A stretch of 64,000 nt of DNA from Pseudomonas oryzicola. GTDB lineage: Bacteria > Pseudomonadota > Gammaproteobacteria > Pseudomonadales > Pseudomonadaceae. Numbering within the stretch: position 1 is the first letter of the stretch; each line of letters opens with the position of its first letter. This document shows positions 45,752-55,132 of the stretch, in pieces. Location of the stretch: NCBI RefSeq assembly GCF_014269185.2, contig NZ_JABWRZ020000001.1:2939001-3003000 (forward strand), read 5' to 3'. Made by a program: the position numbers and the translations under genes. The notes under the pieces were generated by a model that saw only the letters and a list, made by a program, of their open reading frames with translations, was not told the DNA's origin and ran no database searches.

Positions 45752-47368
45752 GTGGCCAGTTCGTTGGCGCTGGACGAACGTGCCTTGATCCTGGCGCCCT
45801 TGCCGTTGGCCGCCGATATCGCTCGGCTGCTCGCCGGCGCCGGCATCGATAGCCTGTGTGCGCTCGACCTGGCCCAGCTACAGGCTGGCCTGGCTGAAGG
45901 CGCAGGCCTGGCATTCATTGCCGAGCAAACATTCGCCCCTGGCCCTGACCCGCTGCTGCAGGCGTTCCTCGATCAGCAACCCAGCTGGTCGGACCTGCCC
46001 ATCGTGCTGCTCACCCAAGGCGATCACAGCATCACGGCTTCATGTCACCTTCCGCAGGGCAATCTGATGTGGCTGGCTGTACCGTTCGAAGGCGCCCAAC
46101 TGCTGCGGATGGCCGAAAGCGCGCTGCGCAACCGGCGCCGACAGTACCAGGTACGCGACCAGTTGCTTGACCTGCAGCTACGCCTGCAAGCCCAGGGCGT
46201 AAAACCCGGCGAGGCTCGGGAGCGCAGCGAGTTCGCCCGCTATCAGGCACGGAAAATGGAAGCCATCGGCCAACTCGCCGCAGGGGTTGCACATGATTTC
46301 AACAACCTGCTCACCAGCATCGGCGGCAGTTTCGAGCTGATCGACAGGCGCCTGCAGCAGGGCCGCTACGACGGCCTGGACACCATGCTGCGCATGGGCC
46401 GCGAGGCAGTGTCACGCGCCGCCCGGCTGACCCACCGTCTGCTGGCCTTTTCTTCCCGGCAATCGCTGCATAGTCAGCGCATCGACCTGCACGACTTGCT
46501 GCAGACCAAGCACCTGACGGCCCGCCTGGGCCCGACCGTGACCCTGCAACTGGACATCGCCCAAGGTCTATGGCCTGTCGAAGCCGATGGCGCGCAATTA
46601 CAGGAAGCCCTCGACAACCTGCTGCTCAACGCCTGCGAAGCCATGCCCAGTGGTGGCCATCTGCGCATCGAGGCGAGTAACCAGCCAATCGATGCCGGGC
46701 ATGGCACGGACGGCGCCTTGTGTGCCGGTGACTATGTGCGCCTGCGTATCATCGATGACGGCCAAGGCATGGCGCAAAGCACGCTGGAGCACGCTTTCGA
46801 GCCGTTCTTCAGTACCAAGGCGATCGGCCAGGGCGTCGGCCTGGGCCTGTCGATGGTGTACGGTTTCAGCAAGCAGTCCCGCGGCCATGTCACCCTGCAT
46901 AGCCAGATCGGCCAAGGGACCCGGGTGGAGCTGTACCTGCCACGCTACCGGGGCCCGGCCCAGGCAGTGAATGAGCCGATGTTGCCGGTGCAGGACGGCC
47001 GGGGCCGTCACGTGCTGCTGGTCGAAGATGACCCGGATGTACGCCAATTGCTGTGCCAGGCCCTGCGTGAAGACGGCTTCGCCTGCCACAGTGCCGCCAA
47101 TGCCAATGATGGGCTGAAGGCGTTGCGCTCGAGCCAACCCGTTGACCTGCTGCTCACTGATGTAGGCTTGCCCGGCATGAACGGCCGACAACTGGCCGAG
47201 ATTGCCCGTAACTTGCGCCCGCGCTTGCCGATACTATTCATTACCGGCTACGCGGAAACGGCCATGGCCCGCGACGGCTTCCTGGAAGCAGGCATGTACC
47301 TCATGGGCAAACCGTTCGAACTGCAGCAATTGCAGGCGCTGGTGAAGCAGATTCTGGGGCAGCCCTGA
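45752..47368 (+). CDS. Soluble hybrid histidine kinase with C-terminal receiver
   Basis: About 538 residues. The start is probably GTG at 45752, since GGGAGA lies just upstream; an ATG at 45689 has no ribosome site. Residues ~1-135 look like a degenerate receiver domain; HisKA holds the phospho-His in GVAHDFNNLLTSIGG near residue 181; HATPase_c follows (LLNACEAMPSGG, IDDGQGMAQS, GQGVGLGLSMVYGF); a receiver ends the protein (LVEDDPDVRQLL, Asp in LLLTDVGLPGMNG). No membrane segment. It lies tail-to-tail with a second hybrid kinase of like design, six bases apart. Confidence 0.85.
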   Translation: MASSLALDERALILAPLPLAADIARLLAGAGIDSLCALDLAQLQAGLAEGAGLAFIAEQTFAPGPDPLLQAFLDQQPSWSDLPIVLLTQGDHSITASCHLPQGNLMWLAVPFEGAQLLRMAESALRNRRRQYQVRDQLLDLQLRLQAQGVKPGEARERSEFARYQARKMEAIGQLAAGVAHDFNNLLTSIGGSFELIDRRLQQGRYDGLDTMLRMGREAVSRAARLTHRLLAFSSRQSLHSQRIDLHDLLQTKHLTARLGPTVTLQLDIAQGLWPVEADGAQLQEALDNLLLNACEAMPSGGHLRIEASNQPIDAGHGTDGALCAGDYVRLRIIDDGQGMAQSTLEHAFEPFFSTKAIGQGVGLGLSMVYGFSKQSRGHVTLHSQIGQGTRVELYLPRYRGPAQAVNEPMLPVQDGRGRHVLLVEDDPDVRQLLCQALREDGFACHSAANANDGLKALRSSQPVDLLLTDVGLPGMNGRQLAEIARNLRPRLPILFITGYAETAMARDGFLEAGMYLMGKPFELQQLQALVKQILGQP

Positions 47369-47374
47369 GCTGTT

Positions 47375-49441
47375 TTACTCATCGAGCAGGCGCAGTGCCT
47401 CGCCCGCAAGGTCCGCCAGCGGAAACGGTTTGTTCATCAACGCCGTGCCTGGCTGTTCGAGCAACTGCGCCTCGATCTGCTGATCTGCGTAGCCGGTGAT
47501 GAACAGGATCTTCTGCTGTGGAAGCTGCATGCGCATGGCCTTGGCCACTTGCCGGCCACTGAAACCACCCGGCAGGCCGATGTCGGTAATCACCAGGTCG
47601 AACGGGCCGTCATGGCGGAAGCGCTCCAGCGCAGCATTGGCATCGCCAGCCTCAGTGATGTCGAAACCACGCTCGGCCAGGTACTCGCGCATGACTGCGC
47701 GCAGACTCAGTTCGTCATCAACCAGTAGCAGGCGCTCTCCACTGCCCATGCGCTGCGCGCGCTGTATCACCGGGGGCACCTCGGGGACCGGCTCAGGGCA
47801 CCGTGGAAAAAGCATGGAGACCCGGGTGCCCTGATTCGGCGCCGATTCGATCCAGGCATACCCACCCGACTGGCCGACAAAGCCGTACACCATCGACAAG
47901 CCAAGCCCGGACCCACGCCCGACGGGCTTGGTGGTAAAGAAAGGGTCAAAGGCCCTGGCAATGTCCGCTGCCGCCATGCCATGCCCATCATCCTCGACAT
48001 GCAAGGCAACATAGTCGCCTGGTGGCAGGCCATGCTCATCAGGAAACCAGGCGTTCAGCCGCATGTTGACACTGTGCAACGTGACATTGCCCCGCTCCAG
48101 ACAGGCTTCGCGCGCATTGGTGCAGAGGTTGATCAAGGCATTTTCCAACTGGCCCACATCGACGCATACCGCCCACGGTGTGACATCCAGCTGCCAGTGC
48201 AAACACATCTCTGCGCCCAATGCCCTGAGCAGCAGAGGTTCACTCAAGCGCAACTGCCGGTTGAAATCCAGCAGCTTCGGAGCCAGGGGCTGGTGGCGTG
48301 AAAACGTCAGCAGGCGACGAGTCAGCTCCATCGCGCGCAGCACCGAATCGCGCGCCACCTCTACATAGGCCTCGACCCGGTCCAGGCGCCCTTCCTGAAG
48401 GCGGCGCTGCAACAGTTCGAGGCTACCGCCAATACCAGACAGCAAATTGTTCATTTCGTGGCCCATGCCTCCGGCCAACTGGCCAACCACCTCCAGGCGT
48501 TGGTGGTTGCGCATCAGTGCTTCGGATTGACGAGCGGCTTCCTCACGGCACTCGGTGATGTCCCGACCAACCGCAGTCAGCAGGTTGCCATCGAAGCGCG
48601 CGCTCCAGCGAAACCAGTGGTAATGGCCATCGCGGTGACGCAGGCGGGTCTCGATCTGCTCGGTATTGCGGTACTGCAGGAACCCGCTGACTGCCACCTG
48701 TACTTCAGCCCGATCGGCCGGATGCACCAGGTCCAGCACCAGCACATCGCGCACCTGCTCTTCCGTCCAGCCCAGAGTGTGGTACCAGGCGGGATTGGCA
48801 GCATACATCCTGAGATCGGGGGTAACGGTCATCATTGCGTCACGCGACAGTTGCCAGAACTGCTTGCGCTCAGCCACATGTCGTTCGATCTGCAATTCGA
48901 AACTTCGTGCCTGTTCGCGCCAATGACGGTGGGCCTCACGGTCGGCGGCGGTCTCGATGACGGTGTGCAGGAACCCCGCCACGCTGCCCAGTTCATCGTG
49001 CAACGGGGCATACCCGAACGCGCACCAAAGCGCTTCGGCACCTGCGCCGCAGGTGATACGCAGCGGTGGATCCTCGACGAAACTCGAGCGCCCCTCAAGG
49101 GCTTTGAACACCCAAGGCCCCATGTGCGGCCAGACATCGCTCCACAATGTATCGAAGGCCATGCCCAAGGCATACGGCGAGACAGGCCGCAACGCCCGGT
49201 AGGCATCATTGTGGACCACGCAGAGATCCGGCCCCCAGACCACGGCACACGGGAACGGTGACAAATGCATCATGTCGACGGCGATACGCAACGATGCCGG
49301 CCAGCGCGGCCAGGGCCCGAGCGAAGTACGCCCCCAATCGAACTGCGAAATCTGTTCGGCCATCGTCTCGGCCAATGGCGCAACCTGCGGTTGCAGGATG
49401 ACCGGCGACGCAGGTTCGTGCGGCGTAGCGTTTGCGACCAA
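47375..49441 (-). CDS. PAS hybrid histidine kinase with C-terminal receiver
   Basis: A 688-residue soluble kinase. An N-terminal PAS/GAF-like sensor region (~30-170, with FDWGRTSLGPWPRWPASLR typical of its subfamily) and a PAS-3 domain (~190-300) precede HisKA (GMGHEMNNLLSGIGGSLELL near 335), HATPase_c (NLCTNAREACLE, VEDDGHGMAA, GRGSGLGLSMVYGF) and a receiver (VDDELSLRAVMREY, Asp in LVITDIGLPGGFSG). Its kinase core and receiver are clearly related to the convergent neighbour. The input signal is unknown. Confidence 0.87.
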   Translation of the reverse strand: MVANATPHEPASPVILQPQVAPLAETMAEQISQFDWGRTSLGPWPRWPASLRIAVDMMHLSPFPCAVVWGPDLCVVHNDAYRALRPVSPYALGMAFDTLWSDVWPHMGPWVFKALEGRSSFVEDPPLRITCGAGAEALWCAFGYAPLHDELGSVAGFLHTVIETAADREAHRHWREQARSFELQIERHVAERKQFWQLSRDAMMTVTPDLRMYAANPAWYHTLGWTEEQVRDVLVLDLVHPADRAEVQVAVSGFLQYRNTEQIETRLRHRDGHYHWFRWSARFDGNLLTAVGRDITECREEAARQSEALMRNHQRLEVVGQLAGGMGHEMNNLLSGIGGSLELLQRRLQEGRLDRVEAYVEVARDSVLRAMELTRRLLTFSRHQPLAPKLLDFNRQLRLSEPLLLRALGAEMCLHWQLDVTPWAVCVDVGQLENALINLCTNAREACLERGNVTLHSVNMRLNAWFPDEHGLPPGDYVALHVEDDGHGMAAADIARAFDPFFTTKPVGRGSGLGLSMVYGFVGQSGGYAWIESAPNQGTRVSMLFPRCPEPVPEVPPVIQRAQRMGSGERLLLVDDELSLRAVMREYLAERGFDITEAGDANAALERFRHDGPFDLVITDIGLPGGFSGRQVAKAMRMQLPQQKILFITGYADQQIEAQLLEQPGTALMNKPFPLADLAGEALRLLDE

Positions 49442-49606
49442 TTATTCTTACTCCCGCTGTGCAGGGCTGCACCATGAATGGAGTTCAAGTTAAGCACAGC
49501 ATGCGCCATGCGCTATGGCGCACGTGCACAGGGCGGCTATGCTCATTAGGTTTCCCCTGGGGCCAGGGAGCAACGGCCCACTCAGGTTGCCGACGGGAGC
49601 ATGGTC

Positions 49607-50293
49607 ATGAGCAAGAAAATGCTGGTGGTGCTGACCAATACGGCCAAGTATCCGACCCTCAAGCGGGCAACCGGATTGTGGCTGGGGGAAGCGGTGCACT
49701 TTGTCGAAACGGTCGAAAGAGCCGGCTACAAGGTCGATTATGTCAGCCCGCTGGGCGGCTATGTCCCCGTCGACCCGCACAGCCTGCAAATGGCCCCCGA
49801 CCTGGACTGGCAGTGGTATGACGACAAACGCTTCATGACTCGCCTGGGCAGCACATTGAGCCCCGGCCGGGTGAAGGCCAGCGAGTACTGCGTCATCTAT
49901 TACACCGGCGGCCATGGGGTGATGTACGACTTTGTCGATAACCAGCCGCTGCAGGAACTGGCGCGCCAGGTGTATGAGAACAGCGGCATTATCGCTGCAG
50001 TCTGCCACGGTGTTGTCGGCCTGCTGAACATCAAGCTCAGCGACCACACCCTGTTGCTGAAGGGGCGCAAGGTGACCGGCTTTTCCAACACCGAGGAAAA
50101 GCTCGCCGAGCTGGACAAGGTGGTCCCGTTCCTGACGGAGAACGAGCTGGGTGCGCGCGGCGGCGACTACAGCAAGCATGAGGACCCGTGGATGCCCTAC
50201 GTGGTGGTCGATGATCGCCTGATTACCGGGCAGAACCCGGCCTCCACCGCCCTGCTGGCCGAGAAGGTATTGGCGAAACTGAAACAGAGGTGA
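49607..50293 (+). CDS. DJ-1/PfpI-family protein, Hsp31-like
   Basis: A 228-residue single-domain DJ-1 superfamily protein. The nucleophile Cys lies in IIAAVCHGVVGLLN and YYTGGHGVMYDF is the preceding family mark, placing it in the Hsp31-like/type 1 glutamine amidotransferase-like group. Such proteins act as glyoxalase III, deglycase-type or chaperone proteins. The ATG at 49607 is chosen over 49601 because GGGAG is spaced correctly only for it. Confidence 0.85.
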   Translation: MSKKMLVVLTNTAKYPTLKRATGLWLGEAVHFVETVERAGYKVDYVSPLGGYVPVDPHSLQMAPDLDWQWYDDKRFMTRLGSTLSPGRVKASEYCVIYYTGGHGVMYDFVDNQPLQELARQVYENSGIIAAVCHGVVGLLNIKLSDHTLLLKGRKVTGFSNTEEKLAELDKVVPFLTENELGARGGDYSKHEDPWMPYVVVDDRLITGQNPASTALLAEKVLAKLKQR

Positions 50294-50425
50294 AGCTGAC
50301 AACGAAGTTCGGCTTTTCTGTAAAGTCGCAACACTTGTCGCCTACAGCCGAAGCATCATCAAGCACATAGGATCGATGTCGACCTGTTCACCCCGAACAG
50401 CAAGGGTCAACGGAGCGGCACGCCT

Positions 50426-51232
50426 ATGGCAACTAGCAAGACTCACATTATCAACTGGCGGAAATTGTTGCTGATTCTGGCAATCGGCATGATACCCGTG
50501 CTATCCGGGTTGCTGGTGATGGACTATCAGCTGGAAAGGAAACTTGAAGAGAACGCCAGGATTTCCGTTCAGGAGGCGGTGTTCAGCATCGATCAGGCAC
50601 TGGACCGCATGGAGGCCAGCCTGGAGAAAACTCTGCCGCTGGCCGGCAAACCCTGTGTCGAAGTGCTGGGTGCGCTGGACCAGAGAGTCGCCAGCAGCCC
50701 GCACCTTCGCTCATTGGTGCTGACCCGCGGCAAACAAGCGTATTGTGCGACGGACATGGACCCCTTGGAGTATCTCTCCGCTTTTTCCGGGTCCGGGCTG
50801 CAGACACAACTGGCATTCGACGCCCCTTCGTCGCCCAACGCGGCGATCATCAAGATCCAGAAACCGCACAGCGACCCCGGTGTAATCGCAACAGCCTACG
50901 GTCGACTGCTGCGCGACGAACTGCGCGCCTTCCAGGACGGCTTGACGCTGCTGCTGGAATTCAACGACCTGTACATCTGGAGCGATGGGGACAGCCGCGA
51001 TCCACAACGCCCCTCTCAAGCCGAATTCAGCCAGCGAGCAGTGTCGAAAAAATATGGCTACGTAGTGATCGGTGGCTACGCCAAAGGCTACACCGCGCAG
51101 GAGTTTCGCCTATCCCTGCATCAGGTACTCCCCTCACTGGTACTGGTCGGGGTCGCCAGCATGTTCATTACATACCTGGGCCTGCCCAGAACGCGCAAAA
51201 GGACGGCCAATACCGCCGCCATCGATTCGTGA
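50426..51232 (+). CDS. Orphan CSS-domain membrane sensor lacking an EAL domain
   Basis: A 268-residue protein: membrane helix at ~13-32 (LLLILAIGMIPVLSGLLVM), periplasmic CSS-like domain (~35-235) with Cys at PCVEVL and YCATD, second helix at ~238-258, then only ~15 cytoplasmic residues. The closest companion in the window is the CSS-EAL phosphodiesterase at 52627, which has the same sensor layout plus its output domain. CSS-domain cysteines form a redox-sensitive disulfide in E. coli phosphodiesterases. This protein has no catalytic output, so it may modulate the full-length enzyme. It converges on hpd with an 18-bp gap. Confidence 0.75.
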   Translation: MATSKTHIINWRKLLLILAIGMIPVLSGLLVMDYQLERKLEENARISVQEAVFSIDQALDRMEASLEKTLPLAGKPCVEVLGALDQRVASSPHLRSLVLTRGKQAYCATDMDPLEYLSAFSGSGLQTQLAFDAPSSPNAAIIKIQKPHSDPGVIATAYGRLLRDELRAFQDGLTLLLEFNDLYIWSDGDSRDPQRPSQAEFSQRAVSKKYGYVVIGGYAKGYTAQEFRLSLHQVLPSLVLVGVASMFITYLGLPRTRKRTANTAAIDS

Positions 51233-51250
51233 CGGCGGTACCCAGGGCTG

Positions 51251-52327
51251 TCAGTCGGTGTTCAGTACACCACGACGCACCTGGTCACGCTCGATGGATT
51301 CGAACAGCGCCTTGAAGTTGCCCTCCCCAAAGCCATCATCCCCTTTGCGCTGGATGAACTCGAAGAACACCGGGCCGAGCAGTGTTTCCGAGAAGATCTG
51401 CAACAGCAGACGCTTGTCGCCAGGCTGCGAGGCTCCATCGAGCAAAATGCCCCGTGCCTTCAACTCATCGACTGGCTCGCCATGACCAGGCAGGCGCTCT
51501 TCGAGCATTTCGTAGTAGGTTTGCGGCGGTGCCGTCATGAAGCGCATGCCGAGGCCTTTCAGGGCATCCCAGGTCTTGAGCAGGTCGTCGGTCAGGAAGG
51601 CCACATGCTGGATGCCTTCGCCGTTGAACTGCATCAGGAACTCTTCGATCTGCCCGGCGCCCTTCGAAGACTCTTCGTTCAGGGGGATGCGGATCATGCC
51701 ATCCGGTGCGGTCATGGCCTTGGAAGTCAGGCCGGTGTATTCGCCCTTGATGTCGAAGTAGCGGATTTCGCGGAAGTTGAACAGTTTTTCGTAGAAGCCG
51801 GCCCAGTACGCCATGCGCCCACGATAAACGTTGTGGGTCAGGTGATCGATGATCTTCAGGCCGGCACCCACCGGATTACGGTCCACGCCTTCGATGAACT
51901 TGAAATCGATATCGTAGATCGAACTGCCCTCTTCGAAGCGGTCGATCAGGTACAACGGTGCACCACCGATACCCTTGATGGCCGGCAGACGCAGTTCCAT
52001 CGGCCCGGTTTCGATTTCCACCGGTTGCGCGCCCAGTTCCAGGGCACGGGCATAAGCCTCATGGGCGTTGCGCACGCGGAACGCCATGCCGCACACCGAC
52101 GGGCCATGCTCGGCGGCGAAGTAGGAAGCGATGCTCTTGGGCTCGTTGTTCAGGATCAGGTTGATGCCACCCTGGCGATACAGGTGCACATCCTTGGAAC
52201 GGTGGGTAGCCACCTTGGTGAAACCCAGTATCTGGAATACCGGTTCGAGTACGCCAGGCGTCGGCGAAGCCAGCTCGATGAATTCGAAGCCCATCAGGCC
52301 CATTGGATTGTCGAAAATATCAGCCAT
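51251..52327 (-). CDS. hpd: 4-Hydroxyphenylpyruvate dioxygenase
   Basis: A 358-residue two-domain vicinal-oxygen-chelate enzyme, the usual length in pseudomonads. The Fe(II) ligands are visible: His in [11 protein letters not shown], His in [13 protein letters not shown] and Glu in [12 protein letters not shown]. It converts 4-hydroxyphenylpyruvate to homogentisate in tyrosine breakdown. No hmg or fah gene is nearby. It is divergent from the CSS-EAL gene across 299 bp that hold no other gene. Confidence 0.95.
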   Translation of the reverse strand: MADIFDNPMGLMGFEFIELASPTPGVLEPVFQILGFTKVATHRSKDVHLYRQGGINLILNNEPKSIASYFAAEHGPSVCGMAFRVRNAHEAYARALELGAQPVEIETGPMELRLPAIKGIGGAPLYLIDRFEEGSSIYDIDFKFIEGVDRNPVGAGLKIIDHLTHNVYRGRMAYWAGFYEKLFNFREIRYFDIKGEYTGLTSKAMTAPDGMIRIPLNEESSKGAGQIEEFLMQFNGEGIQHVAFLTDDLLKTWDALKGLGMRFMTAPPQTYYEMLEERLPGHGEPVDELKARGILLDGASQPGDKRLLLQIFSETLLGPVFFEFIQRKGDDGFGEGNFKALFESIERDQVRRGVLNTD

Positions 52328-52626
52328 GTTCGTGTCCTCATCTGCAGCGAAAAATTATTGATTGCGTGGGATGTCGAACAGAAACGGCGGTGAGCAGGGA
52401 ATTCCACGCACGCTGCGGGCGAGGAAGTCACCTATGATCAGCTTGAACCCATGGTATGTCATATGGACCCATTCTCGGCGGGCTTGATCCTTCGGCATTG
52501 AAGGACCTTATTGTTGTATTCGTAAATCGATTCTACAGGGCGTAAAAACGTTTGTCGCGTTTTAGTTACCCGTGCGGCCCGACAAACGGCTATCCTCTCG
52601 TTATTGTCAATACAGATCAGGTCAGC

Positions 52627-54213
52627 ATGCCCCTTACTGTCAAGCGCCGCGTCGGCCTCAGCTGGCGCACCCTGCTGCCCTGGGTCGTCGGCGTGCTGCC
52701 GGTGGTGTGTGGCCTGGCCGTGATGAACTGGCAGCTCGAACGCGAAATGCAGGCCACCAGCCAGGCCACCACCCGCCAGGTGGTGACCCATGTCGAACGC
52801 ATTCTCGACAACCTGTCCAGCGCTGCCGATGCTCTGCTGCCGCTTGCCGGCAGCCCGTGCGGGCAGGCCCAGCTCAGATTGCGCGCCGAGGTCACGCGCA
52901 ACGCCTTCGTACGCTCGACCAACCTGTTCAGGCACAACACCCTTTATTGCACCTCACTGTTCGGCGACTTCGACGAACCGGTCAACGCCGGCGACTACGC
53001 TGATGGCAAGCTGTGGCTGATGGATGGCAATTCGGTAACCCCGGGCCACCCGCTGCTGGTCTATCGGGCCAGCGACGGTGACCAGGGTGCGATCAGCACA
53101 GTGGACGGTGAGCACCTGCTCACTGCGCTGCGCCTGATCGGCCCCGACGAAACGCTGCAGATTCGCGTGGGCAATGCCTGGTTGGGCAAGGATGGCATCG
53201 TGCACAAAGGCCAGCCACCCGCCGCCGCCAAGGCGAATGTACAGGTGGGCTCGACGCGTTACCCGTTCAGCGTGCACGGTGGCTATGGCAGCGACAGGCA
53301 AGGCCAGCTATGGCGCAGCCACTACCCCGCCCTGTTCGGCCTGCTGCTGGTGCTGGGCGCGGTGTCCGCCCTGGCGTGCCGCTGGCAGATACGCCGCATC
53401 ACCTCGCCCCGTGCCGAATTGCGCCGGGCCCTGGAGGCCGACGAATTCCTGCCGTACTTCCAGCCGGTGGTACGCAAGGGTGACTACCGTTGGGCCGGCG
53501 CCGAAGTGCTGATGCGCTGGAACCACCCGCAGGAAGGTCTGGTGAGGCCTGATCTGTTCATCCCCTACGCCGAACACAGCGGGCAGATCGTCGCCATGAC
53601 CCGCGCCCTGATGACCCACACTGCACAGAGCCTGGCGCCGTATGCCGGGCTGCTGGAAGACGGTTTTCATATCGGTATCAACATCACCGCAGACCATTGC
53701 CGCGACTTCAGCCTGCTGGATGACTGCCGCACCTTCCTTCAGCATTTCCCGCCCGGCCGGGTGGTGCTGACCCTGGAGCTGACCGAGCGCAAGCTGGTCG
53801 AGGCCACACCGGTGACCCTGGAACTGTTCGAGAAGCTGGACGCCATGGGCGTGAAAATTGCCCTCGACGACTTCGGTACCGGCCAGTCCAGCCTCAACTA
53901 CCTGCGCCAGTTCAAGGTCGATTACCTGAAGATCGACCAGAGCTTCGTCGCCATGATCGGCGGCGACGCACTCTCGGTGCATATCCTCGACACCATCGTC
54001 GAGCTGTCGGCCAAGCTGGGGCTGGGCATCGTCGCCGAGGGGGTCGAAACCGAAGCCCAGCGCGACTACCTGGCTCGTCACGACGTGGATTTCCAGCAGG
54101 GCTACCTCTACGCCAGGCCCATGCCGGCAGCCGCATTCCTCGAAGCGCTGGTCGCACAGGCCAGCGCATCACGGTTGCCGCAGGCTGCGCCCCCTGAGAT
54201 CATGCGCGGCTGA
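52627..54213 (+). CDS. CSS-EAL cyclic-di-GMP phosphodiesterase
   Basis: A 528-residue membrane enzyme. Helix 1 is at ~18-35; a periplasmic CSS domain (Cys in AGSPCGQAQ and LYCTSLF) spans ~37-235; helix 2 is at ~238-258; the EAL domain fills ~275-510. All catalytic marks are present: E in GAEVLMRW (EVL variant), INITADH, LELTERK, LDDFGTGQSS, LKIDQSF, VAEGVETEAQ and QGYLYARP. It should hydrolyse c-di-GMP and lower biofilm formation under a periplasmic redox signal. The start at 52627 has only a weak AGG upstream. Confidence 0.88.
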   Translation: MPLTVKRRVGLSWRTLLPWVVGVLPVVCGLAVMNWQLEREMQATSQATTRQVVTHVERILDNLSSAADALLPLAGSPCGQAQLRLRAEVTRNAFVRSTNLFRHNTLYCTSLFGDFDEPVNAGDYADGKLWLMDGNSVTPGHPLLVYRASDGDQGAISTVDGEHLLTALRLIGPDETLQIRVGNAWLGKDGIVHKGQPPAAAKANVQVGSTRYPFSVHGGYGSDRQGQLWRSHYPALFGLLLVLGAVSALACRWQIRRITSPRAELRRALEADEFLPYFQPVVRKGDYRWAGAEVLMRWNHPQEGLVRPDLFIPYAEHSGQIVAMTRALMTHTAQSLAPYAGLLEDGFHIGINITADHCRDFSLLDDCRTFLQHFPPGRVVLTLELTERKLVEATPVTLELFEKLDAMGVKIALDDFGTGQSSLNYLRQFKVDYLKIDQSFVAMIGGDALSVHILDTIVELSAKLGLGIVAEGVETEAQRDYLARHDVDFQQGYLYARPMPAAAFLEALVAQASASRLPQAAPPEIMRG

Positions 54214-54244
54214 TCCAGCCGCTCAACTCCAATTCGAGGCATTC

Positions 54245-55132
54245 GTGTCAAAAGGCATTCTCTCGTCGGTCATGGCGTCCTGTCTGTTCGCCGTGATGTA
54301 CTTCTATACCTCGCTGCTCACGCCACTCGACGGCGAGGAAATCTTTGGCTGGCGCACGCTGTTGACCTTGCCTTGCCTCACCCTGTTCATGCTTGTCTCG
54401 CAAGACTGGAAGCGGGTGGGCGAACTCCTCGCCCGGGTAAAACGCACGCCGCTGCTGGCGCTGGGCATGCTCGGCACATCGTGGCTGATGGGTGTGCAGT
54501 TGTGGCTGTTCCTCTGGGCGCCCCTGCACGGGCGCAGCCTGGAAGTGTCGATGGGCTACTTCCTGTTGCCGCTGGCCATGGTCCTGACCGGGCGGCTGGT
54601 CTACGGCGAGCGGCTGTCCCGCCTGCAAAAGGTGGCCGTGGCGTGTGCCGCGCTGGGCGTAGGCCACGAACTGTTCCAGCATGGCAGTTTTGCCTGGGAA
54701 ACCCTGGTGGTAACGATCGGCTACCCGATCTACTTCGTGTTGCGCCGGCGTTGCCGCACAGACCACCTCGGTGGCCTGTGGTGCGACATGTGCCTGCTGT
54801 TGCCGTGGGCATTGTATTTCGTGATCCAGGGCCCGCTGTCCACAGCCGATCTGCAGGCATACCCCGGGCTGTATGCGCTGATCCCGATTCTCGGGGCAAT
54901 CAGCGCCTCGGCGCTGATTGCCTATGTGCTGGCCAGCCGCTTGCTGCCCTTCAGCCTGTTCGGCCTGCTCAGCTATGTCGAACCGGTGCTGTTGGTAGGT
55001 GTGGCACTGCTGCTCGGCGAAACCATCGGCCCGGACCAGTGGCTGACCTACCTGCCGATCTGGGCCGCGGTACTGGTGCTGATCCTCGAAGGGTTCAGGC
55101 ACCTGCTACGTCAACGGCGCCGTTCGGTGTAA
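54245..55132 (+). CDS. RarD-like EamA family permease
   Basis: A 295-residue drug/metabolite transporter with ten hydrophobic helices in two EamA halves. [12 protein letters not shown] and [17 protein letters not shown] are typical of RarD. The start is GTG at 54245 with GAGG six bases upstream. Substrate unknown (chloramphenicol-sensitivity proteins of this group have no defined cargo). The last 38 bases overlap the convergent TerC-type gene. Confidence 0.85.
   Translation: MSKGILSSVMASCLFAVMYFYTSLLTPLDGEEIFGWRTLLTLPCLTLFMLVSQDWKRVGELLARVKRTPLLALGMLGTSWLMGVQLWLFLWAPLHGRSLEVSMGYFLLPLAMVLTGRLVYGERLSRLQKVAVACAALGVGHELFQHGSFAWETLVVTIGYPIYFVLRRRCRTDHLGGLWCDMCLLLPWALYFVIQGPLSTADLQAYPGLYALIPILGAISASALIAYVLASRLLPFSLFGLLSYVEPVLLVGVALLLGETIGPDQWLTYLPIWAAVLVLILEGFRHLLRQRRRSV

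Noticed and set aside
51211..51240. TACCGCCG / CGGCGGTA inverted repeat across the stop codon of the CSS-only gene
   Set aside because: The 8-bp stem has a 14-nt loop, includes the stop codon and is followed by no T run; it could assist termination but is too weak to list as a feature.
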